From Candidatus Tectimicrobiota bacterium (GTDB lineage Bacteria; Tectomicrobia; Entotheonellia; Entotheonellales; Entotheonellaceae): a stretch of 64,000 bases of DNA. Each line of letters starts with the position of its first letter. The stretch's first letter is position 1. A program made the position numbers and the translations under genes. The DNA lies in the NCBI GenBank assembly GCA_026005175.1, contig BPKO01000003.1, forward strand, positions 310,001 to 374,000, written 5' to 3'. Positions 1 to 10,000 of this stretch are shown in pieces. The notes under the pieces were generated by a model. The model was not told the DNA's origin. It was given only the letters and a program-made list of their open reading frames with translations, and did not search any database.

Positions 1-1050
1 CGCTTCTTTACCCACGTCGCCCAGGAAGTACGGGAAATCCTGGCTTCCCTGGGCTACCGCAGCCTTGAGGAAATTATCGGCCGCACCGACTTGCTCGAGC
101 CGGCCCCGCCCACGGCGCACACCAAGGCCTGGCAGCTCGACCTGCGGCCCATCCTGGCCCAGGCCGACCTCACCGGTACCCTGCCCCACCGCTGCCTCCA
201 GGCACGCAACGACCGCCCCGACGAGCCGCTGGACAACCGCCTCATCGCCGAAGCGGCGCCGGCCATTGAGGAACAAAAGCCGGTGCGCCTCTTTTATCCC
301 ATCCGCAACGTGCACCGCACGGTAGGAGCCCGCCTGGCCGGGGCCATCGCCCGCCGCTGGGGCGACCAGGGACTGCCCGAGGGCACCATCGAGCTGCACT
401 TCGTGGGCAGCGCCGGGCAGAGTTTTGGCGCCTTCACGGTGAGAGGCATGCGCCTCATCCTGGTAGGGGAAGCCAACGATTACGTCGGCAAGGGCATGGG
501 GGGCGGCGAGATCATCGTCAAGCCACCGCCGGAAGCACGCTTTGCCTCCCACGAGAACGTCATCATGGGCAACACGGTGCTTTACGGCGCCACGGGCGGC
601 ACGCTGTTTGCCGCCGGCCGCGCCGGCGAGCGCTTTGCGGTGCGCAACTCGGGCGCCCTGGCGGTGGTGGAAGGCATCGGCGACCACGGCTGCGAGTACA
701 TGACCGCCGGCTGCGTGGTCGTCCTCGGCGAAACCGGCCGCAACTTCGGCGCCGGCATGTCCAACGGCACGGCCTACGTGCTTGACGAAGCCGGCCTGTT
801 CCCGGGGCGCATCAACCCGGAAATGATCCGCCTGGCGCGCCTGGAAGAGGCGCAGGACATCGACACCCTTTACAGCCTCATCCTGCGCCACCAGCAGGCC
901 ACCGGCAGCCGGCGCGCCGCCGACATCCTGGCACGCTGGGAGGAGATGCTGCCGCTGTTCTGGAAGGTCATCCCGCTGCCCGCCGAGGCCATCGCCAAGA
1001 CGGTGGAAGTGGCCAAGCAGGAAGAAGCCGCCACCCCGGCCGGGCGCTAG
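1..1050 (+). CDS. gltB: Glutamate synthase large subunit, C-terminal part (truncated by window start)
   Basis: Frame open from base 1; GXGXG-domain beta-helix repeats ([10 protein letters not shown]..., [48 protein letters not shown]-type). Confidence 0.95.
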   Translation, partial: [349 protein letters not shown]

Positions 1051-1156
1051 CTGCCGCTCGCCCTCCCTGGCCTTACCCAGGGTAGCGGGGTATACTTACG
1101 TGACTTTGACCCCGGGCAGCCGCCTGGGACTCTAAAGCAAAGGAGAGAGGCGCTCG

Positions 1157-2251
1157 ATGCGGAAGGCGAAGATCCTGGCTACCGGCATGTACGTGCCCGA
1201 CTTCGTGGTCACCAACGACCTCCTGGCGCAGGTGATGGATACCAGCGACGAGTGGATCACGCAGCGCACCGGCATCAAAGAACGCCGCGTGGTCTATGAC
1301 ACTTACCGCATGCTGCAGCGGCTGGCCCAGGCGCCGGACAAGGACGCCTTCCTCAAGGAACTGTACGAGCGCGGCCTCGACGGTCACATCGATGCCACCA
1401 TGACCACCTCCGACTTGGCCCTGGCCGCCACGGAGATGGCCCTCAAGCAGGCCAACCTCACCGCCGCCGATCTCGACCTCATCATCCAGACCAGCGTGGT
1501 GCCGGATTACGCCTACCCGGGGGTGGCCTGTGTGCTGGCTGACAAGCTGGGGCTGACCTCGACGCCGACGTTCAGCATGAACCAGGGCTGTGCCGGGTTC
1601 ATTTTCGCCCTCTCCCTTGCTGACCAGTACATCAAGACAGGGACGTACAACACGGTGCTGGTGGTGGGCGCCGAGCTGCTGTCGTCGTTTTTCGAGTACA
1701 GTAACCGCGGCCGTGATATGTCGGTGCTCTTTGCCGACGGCGCCGGCGCCGCCATCTTGGTGCCGGCTGAAGAAGGCGAGCCCAGCGGGCTGATCTCCCA
1801 CCACCTGCACACCGACGGCACCCTGCTGACCAAACTCTACGGCGAGGTCTTTGGCACCACCACCTTCCCGCCGGTGGTGAAGAAAAAAATCGACGACGAC
1901 CGCGTGCGGCCGCGCATGGACGGCCGCGCCGTCTTCGTCTACGCGGTGCGCCGCTTCCGCGAGGTGATCCTGGAGTGCCTGGAGGCCAACCGCCTGCGCC
2001 TCGAGGACATCGACCACTTCTTCTTCCACCAGGCCAACACCCGCATCCTTGAGGCCATTGCCGAAAGCCTGAACATTCCCCGCGAGAAGATCCCGGTCAA
2101 CATCGACCGCTACGGCAACACCTCGGCTGCCTCGGTGCCCATTTTGCTGCACGAAGCCTGCCAGGAAGGCCGCCTGCGGCGCGGCGACCTGTGCCTGCTG
2201 GTGGCCTTTGGCACCGGGTTCAACTGGGGTGCCACCTTGCTGCGCTGGTAA
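1157..2251 (+). CDS. 3-oxoacyl-ACP synthase III (FabH-like)
   Basis: TSDEWITQRTGIKERR, NQGCAGFIFAL active-site Cys, FFHQANTRIL, YGNTSAASVPI motifs. Confidence 0.92.
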   Translation: MRKAKILATGMYVPDFVVTNDLLAQVMDTSDEWITQRTGIKERRVVYDTYRMLQRLAQAPDKDAFLKELYERGLDGHIDATMTTSDLALAATEMALKQANLTAADLDLIIQTSVVPDYAYPGVACVLADKLGLTSTPTFSMNQGCAGFIFALSLADQYIKTGTYNTVLVVGAELLSSFFEYSNRGRDMSVLFADGAGAAILVPAEEGEPSGLISHHLHTDGTLLTKLYGEVFGTTTFPPVVKKKIDDDRVRPRMDGRAVFVYAVRRFREVILECLEANRLRLEDIDHFFFHQANTRILEAIAESLNIPREKIPVNIDRYGNTSAASVPILLHEACQEGRLRRGDLCLLVAFGTGFNWGATLLRW

Positions 2252-2255
2252 AAGC

Positions 2256-3440
2256 CTACAGCCCGTACGCCTTGGCGGCCTGGCGCAAGCCCTCTAGCGC
2301 CCCTTCCAGAGTGCGATCCTCGACACAGTAAGCGATGCGGAAGTAGCCCGGGGTGCCAAAGCCGCTGCCGGGCACGGTGAGCACGCGCCGCTGCTGCAAG
2401 GCGCGCACAAACGCCACGTCATCGGCAATGGGGGTGCGCGGAAAGAGGTAAAACGCCCCCTGCGGCCACACGAACTGGTAGCCCATGGCCTGCAGCTCGG
2501 TGCACAAAAAGTCGCGCTTGCGCGCGTACTGCCCCACGTCGATGGTCACCCCTTGCAGGCGGGCGATGACGTGCTGCATGAGGGCTGGGGCATTGACAAA
2601 CCCCAGGGTGCGGTTGGCAAAGCTGAGGCCGTCGAGCAGCGCGCGCAAGTCGGCACAGGCGGGATTGACGGCAATGTAGCCCAGGCGCTCGCCGGGCAGG
2701 GCGAGGTCCTTGGCGTACGAGGTGACGGCAAGGCTGTTGGCAAAGTGGCCGTAGATCTCGGGATAGCGCACGCCGTCGTAGAGTAGCTTCTTGTAAGGCT
2801 CGTCGCTTACCAGGTAAAGGGGATGGCCCAGACGCCGCTCGGCCTGCCGCAGCAGCTCGCCCAGCGCGGCAAGGGTGGCTTCTGGGTAAACCACGCCGGT
2901 GGGGTTGTTGGGCGAGTTGATGAGCACCACTTTGGTGCGCGGCGTCAGCGCCCGCGCCAGCGCCTCTAGGTCGAGGTTAAAAGCGGCGTCGGTGGGCACC
3001 ACCTTGGCAACGCCCTGGTGGTTCTCGACGTAAAAGTGGTACTCGACAAAGTAAGGGGCGAAAATGATCACCTCGTCGCCGGGGTCAAGCAGGGTCTTGA
3101 GCACCACGTTGAGCCCCCCCGCCGCACCCACCGTCATCACGATGTGCTCGGCGCTAAACGGCACGCCGGTTTCGCGGGATAGCTGCGCGGCAATGGCAGC
3201 GCGCGTCTGAGGATAGCCGGCGTTGGGCATGTAGCGGTGCATGCCGGGCACGGGATGCTGCACCAGGTCGCGCAAGACTTCGTAGAACTGCGGCGGCGGC
3301 TCCATCACCGGGTTGCCCAGCGACAAGTCGTAGACGTTCTCCTCGCCGTACTGCTGCTTGAGGCGCAGCCCTTCCTCGAACATGGCCCGGATCCAGGAAG
3401 CGGCCTGCATGTGCTGGCGCACGCGCTGCGCAATGGCCAT
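2256..3440 (-). CDS. PLP-dependent aminotransferase class I/II
   Basis: NSPNNPTGVVYP, SYAKDLALPGERLGYIAV (PLP lysine); start placed at MAIAQRVRQHM although the ORF stays open upstream. Confidence 0.9.
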   Translation of the reverse strand: MAIAQRVRQHMQAASWIRAMFEEGLRLKQQYGEENVYDLSLGNPVMEPPPQFYEVLRDLVQHPVPGMHRYMPNAGYPQTRAAIAAQLSRETGVPFSAEHIVMTVGAAGGLNVVLKTLLDPGDEVIIFAPYFVEYHFYVENHQGVAKVVPTDAAFNLDLEALARALTPRTKVVLINSPNNPTGVVYPEATLAALGELLRQAERRLGHPLYLVSDEPYKKLLYDGVRYPEIYGHFANSLAVTSYAKDLALPGERLGYIAVNPACADLRALLDGLSFANRTLGFVNAPALMQHVIARLQGVTIDVGQYARKRDFLCTELQAMGYQFVWPQGAFYLFPRTPIADDVAFVRALQQRRVLTVPGSGFGTPGYFRIAYCVEDRTLEGALEGLRQAAKAYGL

Positions 3441-3456
3441 GGGCTTCCCCTTGGCG

Positions 3457-4149
3457 CTAAAGGATCTCGATGGCGTAGCTGTGCTGAAGGCAGCGGTCCA
3501 GCACCGGGTCGAGGAGCTCGACGTCGAAGCGCTCGCCAAAGAGCAAGGCGCCGCCCTGGGTGGCAATGGTGCCGGAGAAGACCACCGCCTGCTGGAAGGC
3601 CGCCGGCGGGTACTCCTGCGCCGCGGCGGCCAGCAGCTGCGCCGGCGGCAGCATGGCAGCCAGGGTGTCTTCCTGGTAGAGGTGCCGCTCGCCTTCCACG
3701 TGCACCCAGGCACGCAAGAGTAGCTCGTCCCAGTGGTCGGCCACCTCCTCCAGGGGCCAGACGGTGGGGGCAAGAAGCTTCGGGTACATCTGCTTGGAGC
3801 CGGCAATGGAGTACTTCTCGAGCTCGCGGTCGGTGTGGTCGCTGCCCACCGTCACCCAGCGCGGCGCACCCTGGCACAGGAGGACGAACTCCACCTCCCC
3901 CGAGGTGCGTGGGCCCTGCACTTCCACCACCGTCTCGGTGCTCACCAGATTGGTCGACACTTTGAAGAAGATCGGCGTCTTGCTCGGCGCCTCAAGGCCG
4001 TGGGCACGCAGCTCGGCAATGTGGCGCTCGATCGCCTCCTGGTTGCGGCCGCTGTAGCCGCCGCAAATCACCGTGTCAAACGTAAACGCCAGCGGCGCCA
4101 CGCCGTCGCGGTGCATCACTTGCAACGAGAGGGTACGGACTACGGGCAT
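3457..4149 (-). CDS. DUF2848 family protein
   Basis: FTFDTVICGGYSGRNQEAIERHIAEL...VSTETVVEVQGPRTSGEVEFVLL; start placed at MPVVRTLSL. Confidence 0.75.
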   Translation of the reverse strand: MPVVRTLSLQVMHRDGVAPLAFTFDTVICGGYSGRNQEAIERHIAELRAHGLEAPSKTPIFFKVSTNLVSTETVVEVQGPRTSGEVEFVLLCQGAPRWVTVGSDHTDRELEKYSIAGSKQMYPKLLAPTVWPLEEVADHWDELLLRAWVHVEGERHLYQEDTLAAMLPPAQLLAAAAQEYPPAAFQQAVVFSGTIATQGGALLFGERFDVELLDPVLDRCLQHSYAIEIL

Positions 4150-4240
4150 GCGGTGCTCTCCTGCCTCGGCAATGGGGGCACGGCCTCTTTGCTTTACCAC
4201 ACGGCGCCGCGCGCGTCAAGCGCGCAGGGATAAATTCTTC

Positions 4241-4269
4241 TTGACAAAGACCTGCCAACCCTCTACCGT
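4241..4269 (+). promoter_or_regulatory. Candidate sigma70-type promoter TTGACA-N17-TACCGT
   Basis: TTGACA at 4241-4246 and TACCGT at 4264-4269, upstream of the lipoprotein gene. Confidence 0.4.
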
Positions 4270-4368
4270 TTTGCTCGCAGCGCGCGTTTCCCCGCAGGCG
4301 GCGAGGCACGCGCCGTGGCCGCAACCCCGCCGCACCACACCACGCGGCAAGCACACAGCCCGGTGTCG

Positions 4369-5040
4369 ATGATCCCAGGAGCGGCAAAGCGACAAGCGCC
4401 CCTCGTGCAGGGGTGGCAGCAGTGGCAAGGGTGGTGGGCCGTGCTCGCCGGCGTGCTGCTCCTGCTGGCGGGCTGCGGCACCCCGGGCGGCGAGGCCTGC
4501 GGCGGCGCCGGGGACTTCGTGGCCTGCCTGGCCATCACCAGTATCCAGCCTATCAATATAAACGAAGAGCCCACCTCTAACGTCGACGCCGTGCGGGACG
4601 TCTGTGACGTCGACGAGGAAACGGGCGAACTAGAGCTGGAGCCCTTTGGCGACCACAACGCCACCATTACTTTTGCCAACACCACTTTTCCCGGCGCTTC
4701 CGCCGGGCTTGCGATCACCATCGAGAACTTTGCCGTCTCTTATACCCTCAACGACTGCCCCGCGCAGGCCACCGGCTGCCCGCCGCTTACCGGCTTTACC
4801 GTGTCGCCGGGACAGACTCTGGTGGTTCCTGCCGACGGCAGCGTGGAGGCCACGTTTCCTTTCGTGCCCCTGCGCGTCAAAGACGAGTACGTGGCCAAAG
4901 GGGGAGAGCTCTTTTCTTCTTTCTTGCCCTCGTACACGGCCAACTACGTGTTTACGGCGCGCACCGACCTCTTTCAGGAAAGCATCCGCATCGAAGGCGC
5001 CGCCGAGTTCACCATCGGCAACTTTGACAACTGCCCGTGA
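4369..5040 (+). CDS. Hypothetical secreted lipoprotein
   Basis: Signal peptide VLAGVLLLLAGC lipobox; no recognisable domain; start chosen at MIPGAAKRQ within the 4315 ORF. Confidence 0.7.
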   Translation: MIPGAAKRQAPLVQGWQQWQGWWAVLAGVLLLLAGCGTPGGEACGGAGDFVACLAITSIQPININEEPTSNVDAVRDVCDVDEETGELELEPFGDHNATITFANTTFPGASAGLAITIENFAVSYTLNDCPAQATGCPPLTGFTVSPGQTLVVPADGSVEATFPFVPLRVKDEYVAKGGELFSSFLPSYTANYVFTARTDLFQESIRIEGAAEFTIGNFDNCP

Positions 5041-5051
5041 GGAGGCTCGCC

Positions 5052-5333
5052 ATGCTGACCTTTATTGCCAAGCTCACCGTCAAACCGGGCTGCGAGGCGG
5101 AGTTCGAGCGCATCATGCGCGCAGCCGTGCCCAAAGTGCGCGAGGAGCCCGGCAACCACGCTTACCTTTTCCACCGCTCCACCGAAAACCCGCGGGTCTA
5201 TATGTTCTACGAAGAATACGACGACCAGGCCGCGCTTGACGCCCACCGCGCCCACCTCAAAGAGATGGGGATCGACTTGCGCGGCATGTTGGAAGGCCCC
5301 CCGGTGCTTGAGTTCTACGAACGCCTGGTATAG
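5052..5333 (+). CDS. Antibiotic biosynthesis monooxygenase (ABM)-like domain protein
   Basis: MLTFIAKLTVKPGCEAEFERIMRAAVPKVREEPGNHAYLFHRSTENPRVYMFYEEYDDQAALDAH pattern. Confidence 0.88.
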   Translation: MLTFIAKLTVKPGCEAEFERIMRAAVPKVREEPGNHAYLFHRSTENPRVYMFYEEYDDQAALDAHRAHLKEMGIDLRGMLEGPPVLEFYERLV

Positions 5334-5341
5334 AGGGACGT

Positions 5342-6556
5342 ATGGGACGGCTCAGCGACAAGTACTGCATCGTAGGCGTGGGCGAAACCGCCTACACCAA
5401 GAATTCGGGCAAGACCACGCGTGCCATGGCCGTGGAGGCCATCCGCAACGCCCTCCACGACGCCGGGCTGACGCCGGCGCAGGTCAACGGCATGCTAAGC
5501 TACCACGGCGGCGATTCGACCCCCAGCCCGGAGATTGCCGCCGACTTGGGCATCCGCCTCGACTTCTTCATGGACTGCTCGGGGGGCGGCTCGAGCACCG
5601 AGGCCCTCATCGGCCTGTCCATCGGCGCCATCGAGCTGGGCATGTGCGAGACGGTGGTCATTTTCCGCTCCATGAACGGCTACAGCGAGGTGCGCATCGG
5701 CGGCACCGGCCGCCGCGCCGCCGCGCCGGTGGTGGGCAGCCAGCTGCTGGAGCGCCCCTACGGCATGGTGAGCGCCGGCCAGCGCTTCGCCCCGGTGTTC
5801 ATGCGCTACATGATGGAGTACGGCGTCACCAGCGAGCAGGTGGCGGCGGTGAAAGTGGCGCACAGCAAGCACGCCAGCAACAACCCCAAGGCGTACTACA
5901 AAAAGCGCTACACCGTGGAAGACGTGCTCAACTCACGCTGGATCTGCAAGCCCCTGCACCTGCTCGACTGCTGCATCGAGACCGACAACGCCACGGCGCT
6001 CGTCGTCACTTCGGCCGAGCGCGCCCGCGACTTGCGGCAGCGGCCCATTTACATCATGGGGGTGGTGGGCCGGGTGACCAAAAAGCGCGGCGACTGGTTC
6101 TACAACGACGTGCCCATCACCTCGGTGGCCGCTAAGTACGCCGCCGAGCGCGTCTTCGGCATGGCCGGCATTGGCCCCGAGGACGTCGACATCACCGGTT
6201 CGTACGACGCCTTTACGTTTACCACCGTGCTGCAACTTGAAGACTACGGCTTTTGCAAAAAAGGCGAGGGCGGAGACTACGTCTCCAGCGGCATCATCGA
6301 GCTGGGCGGCCGGCGTCCCAACAACACCAGCGGCGGCCACCTGTGCGAGGGCTATACCCACGGCATGAACCTGGTGATCGAAAACGTGCGCCAGCTGCGC
6401 GGCCAAGCCGACGACTTCTGCCCGCGCTGGCAGGAGGGCATCCACACGTACGACTATGCCGAAGGGGGCTGCCGGCAAGTCAAAGACGCCGAGATCGCCA
6501 TGAACCTGGGCTGGGCCACGCCGGTGACGGGCAGCGCCCTCATCCTGCGGAGGTAA
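5342..6556 (+). CDS. Thiolase-like / lipid-transfer (SCP-x) acetyl-CoA acetyltransferase family
   Basis: YCIVGVGETAYTKNSGKT..., GNN/NTSGGHLCEGYTHGMN; adjacent to DUF35 partner. Confidence 0.88.
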   Translation: MGRLSDKYCIVGVGETAYTKNSGKTTRAMAVEAIRNALHDAGLTPAQVNGMLSYHGGDSTPSPEIAADLGIRLDFFMDCSGGGSSTEALIGLSIGAIELGMCETVVIFRSMNGYSEVRIGGTGRRAAAPVVGSQLLERPYGMVSAGQRFAPVFMRYMMEYGVTSEQVAAVKVAHSKHASNNPKAYYKKRYTVEDVLNSRWICKPLHLLDCCIETDNATALVVTSAERARDLRQRPIYIMGVVGRVTKKRGDWFYNDVPITSVAAKYAAERVFGMAGIGPEDVDITGSYDAFTFTTVLQLEDYGFCKKGEGGDYVSSGIIELGGRRPNNTSGGHLCEGYTHGMNLVIENVRQLRGQADDFCPRWQEGIHTYDYAEGGCRQVKDAEIAMNLGWATPVTGSALILRR

Positions 6557-6559
6557 GCG

Positions 6560-7063
6560 ATGATCGACGTTGAGTACCGTGGCATGCGCATCCAGATTGG
6601 CGACAACGACACCGAGTACCTGGGCTACTTCCAGGCGGCGCGGCAGCACCGGCTGGTGATGAAGCAGTGCACCGCCTGCGGCCTCATGCGCTTTCCCCCA
6701 GGGGCGGCCTGCCCTTGGTGCCAGTCGCTTGCATGGCGCTGGCAGGAGGTAAGTGGCAAGGGAACGATTTACAGCTACGAGATCGTCTACCACGCCATCC
6801 AGCCGGGTTTCCGCGACGTGACCCCCTACCCGGTGGTGGTGGTAGAGCTCGACGAGCAAAAGGACGTGCCCAACCCCGGCGACGGCCTGCGCCTGGTGGC
6901 CAATTTGGTCGACGCCCAGTTTCGCCCCGAGGCGGAAGCCAACGTGGCCATCGGCAAGCGCGTGGAAGTGGTGTTTCAGGATATTTCCGAGGACTTCGCC
7001 TTGCCGCAGTTCAAGCTCTCGGACGAGCCGCCGCCAGGACCGGTGTGGCAGTTCCCCCTCTAG
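6560..7063 (+). CDS. DUF35 / Zn-ribbon OB-fold acyl-CoA-associated protein
   Basis: CTACGLMRFPPGAACPWCQSL zinc ribbon followed by OB-fold; 3 bp after thiolase gene. Confidence 0.88.
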   Translation: MIDVEYRGMRIQIGDNDTEYLGYFQAARQHRLVMKQCTACGLMRFPPGAACPWCQSLAWRWQEVSGKGTIYSYEIVYHAIQPGFRDVTPYPVVVVELDEQKDVPNPGDGLRLVANLVDAQFRPEAEANVAIGKRVEVVFQDISEDFALPQFKLSDEPPPGPVWQFPL

Positions 7064-7072
7064 GAGCCTGCC

Positions 7073-10000
7073 GTGGTGGCCCGCCTCCGCTTGGCAGCCC
7101 TCTTCTTTTTCTTGCTGCCCTTGCTGCTGCAGGGCTGCGGTAGCACCAGCGAGGAAGCCGAGTCCCTGCGCGAGCAGCCCGCGGCCGCCATCGACCTTTT
7201 CCTGTCAACAGCCACCGGCGAAACCGAGCTGGTGGCCGACGGCACCAGCACCCTGCCCATCCGCCTGGCGGTCACCGACGCCGCGGGCACCGGTATTCCC
7301 AACGTGGCGGTGACGTTTGCGACCACAGCGGGGAGCCTGTCGCTGCCAAGCGCTACCGCCAGCCGGCGGCAGGCGGAAACGCGCCAGGCGCAGAGCGGCG
7401 ACGCGCTCACGGTGCTTACCGATGCCAGCGGCGTGGCAGAAGTCTTGCTCACGGCGCCGACGACCATCGGCACCGCCACGGTGACTGCCGACGCCCTGGG
7501 CTTTCGCACCAGCCTCACGGTGACCTTCGTGGCCGGGCCACCGGTGGCGCTCACCCCCAAGGTGACGCCGCAGACCCCCAAGCGCGGCGAAACGGCAACC
7601 CTCGAAGCGCTGGTGACCGATGCCTTTGGCAATCCCGTGGCGAACCAGGCTGTGACGTTTTCCCTCGAAAGCAGCGAAAGCGGCGGCAGCCTGCAAGCGG
7701 GGGGCACTGCCACCACCGAAATCACGGCCGTCACCGATACCCAGGGGAAAGCCAGCGTCACTTACCTGGCTGGCGCGCAGCCCGGCACGGACACGGTGCG
7801 CATCACGGTGAGCGCCAGCCTGACGGCCACGGTGGCCATCCAGGTGGACGTGGAAGTGGCGCTGGAGAGCGAGGTGGCGTCGATTTCTCTGGTGGCCGGC
7901 GCCGACACCCTGGTGGCCGACGGCAGCAGCGCCGTTACCCTCCGCGCCACGGTGAGCAATGCCGCCGGTGAGGGTCTGCCCGGGGTGGTGGTGACCTTTA
8001 CCACCACGGCGGGGACGCTGTCGCCCGCCAGCGCCCTCACCGACGCCAGCGGCGTGGCCAGCGTCAGCCTCATTGCCGCCACCAACATCGGCACCGCCAC
8101 CGTCATCGCCTCGGCAGCCGGCTTTCTGGCCAGCGTCACGGTGCAGTTTGTCGCCGGAGCGCCGGCCACCATCGTACTCACCGCCACGCCGAGTACGCCC
8201 GCCCTGGGAGAGGCGGTGGTGGTGCAGGCCACGGTGACCGACGCGCAGGGCAACCCCACGCCGGGCGAGACGCTGACTTTTGCCCTGGTGGTCAATGCCA
8301 GCGGCGGTAGTCTGGAAGCGCTCAGCGGCGTGACCGACGCCAACGGGCGGGTGGCAGTGACCTACACGGCAGGGCTTACCCCGGGCACCGACACGGTGCA
8401 GGCCGAAGCCACCAACGGCGTCACCGGCGCCGTCAGCATCACCGTGCAAGAAAGCATCACCGTGCCCGAAGTGGCGTCGATTTCTCTCGTGGCCGGCACG
8501 GACACCCTGGTGGCCGACGGCGTGAGTGCTACCGTCATCCGCGCCACGGTGCGCAACGCCGCCGGCGAAGGGATTCCGGGCATCACGGTCACCTTTACCA
8601 CCACGGCGGGGACGCTGTCGCCCGCCAGCGCCCTCACCGACGCCGACGGCGTGGCCAGCGTCAGCCTCATTGCCGCCACCAACATCGGCACCGCCACCGT
8701 CATCGCCTCGGCAGCCGGCTTTCTGGCCAGCGTCACGGTGCAGTTTGTCGCCGGAGCGCCGGCGACGATTGCCTTGACCGCTACCCCGGCGACGGTGCTG
8801 GTGGGAGGCACGGTGGTGGTGCAGGCCACGGTGACCGACGCGCAGGGCAACCCTGTGCCGGGCGAGACGCTGACTTTTGCCCTGGTGGTCAATGCCAGCG
8901 GCGGTAGTCTGGAAGCGCTCAGCGGCGTGACCGATGCCAACGGGCGGGTGGCAGTGACCTACACGGCGGGGCTTACCCCGGGCACCGACACGGTGCAGGC
9001 CGAAGCCACCAACGGCGTCACCGGCGCCGTCAGCATCACCGTGGAAGTGGCAGCCGTGCCGGCCAGCCTCGAGCTGCTGGTAAGCAGCCCGCAGATGGAC
9101 TCCGACGGCTCCGAGACGGTGACCCTTACCGCTCTGGTGCGCGACGCCAACAACAACTTCGTCGCCGGCGTGGCGGTGGCCTTTGCCGCCGACTCCGGGG
9201 GGATTACTGTCGTCAGCGGCACGACCGACGCCTCCGGAGCGGCGACGGCCGCGCTTTCCACTGCCGGCGATCCCAGCAACCGCACCATCACCGTCACCGC
9301 CACCGCCGGAGGCCTCAGCGCCACCAACACCGTGCAAGTGAGCGGTACCACGCTTTCCATCAGCGGCGCCAGCGCGCTGGTGCTGGGGCAGACCACCACC
9401 CTCTCCTTGCTCCTGCGTGACTCCGGCGGCACGGGCATTGCTGGCCGCACCATTGCCCTCAGCTCGACGCTGGGCAACGCGCTGAGCGCCACAGAAGTGA
9501 CCACCGACTTTAATGGCGCGGCCACCGTCACCGTCACCGCTACGGTGGCGGACACCGACACCATCCAGGCCAGTGCCCTGGGCGCCACCGCCACGTTTAT
9601 TCTCACCGTGAGCCCGGACAATTTTGTGTTCACCGCCCCCGCAGCAGGGGCCGAGATTCCCCTCAACACGCCCCAAACCCTCATCGTGCACTGGGAGAAG
9701 GACGGGATCCCCCAGGAGGGGCAGACGATCAACTTTGCCGCTACGCGGGGCGTTCTGAGCGCCACCAGCGCGGTCACCGACGCCAACGGGGACGCGCAGG
9801 TGACCATTCAGGCAAACAACGCCGGACCGGCGGTGATTACTGCCACGGCCGCTTCCGGTGGCCCCTCGAGCCAGCTCACGGTGGAATTCATTGCGACCCA
9901 GCCCGCCTCTCTTATCCTGCAGGCCTCGCCGACCACCCTGGGCGTCAACCCTGAGGGCAGCACCGACCAGCAGAGTGTCATCACCGCAGTGGTCCGCGAT

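Noticed and set aside
2256-3806. Aminotransferase extended to the 3806 ORF start
   Set aside because: The extra N-terminal sequence is low-complexity and overlaps the DUF2848 coding region; homology begins at MAIAQRVRQHM (3440).
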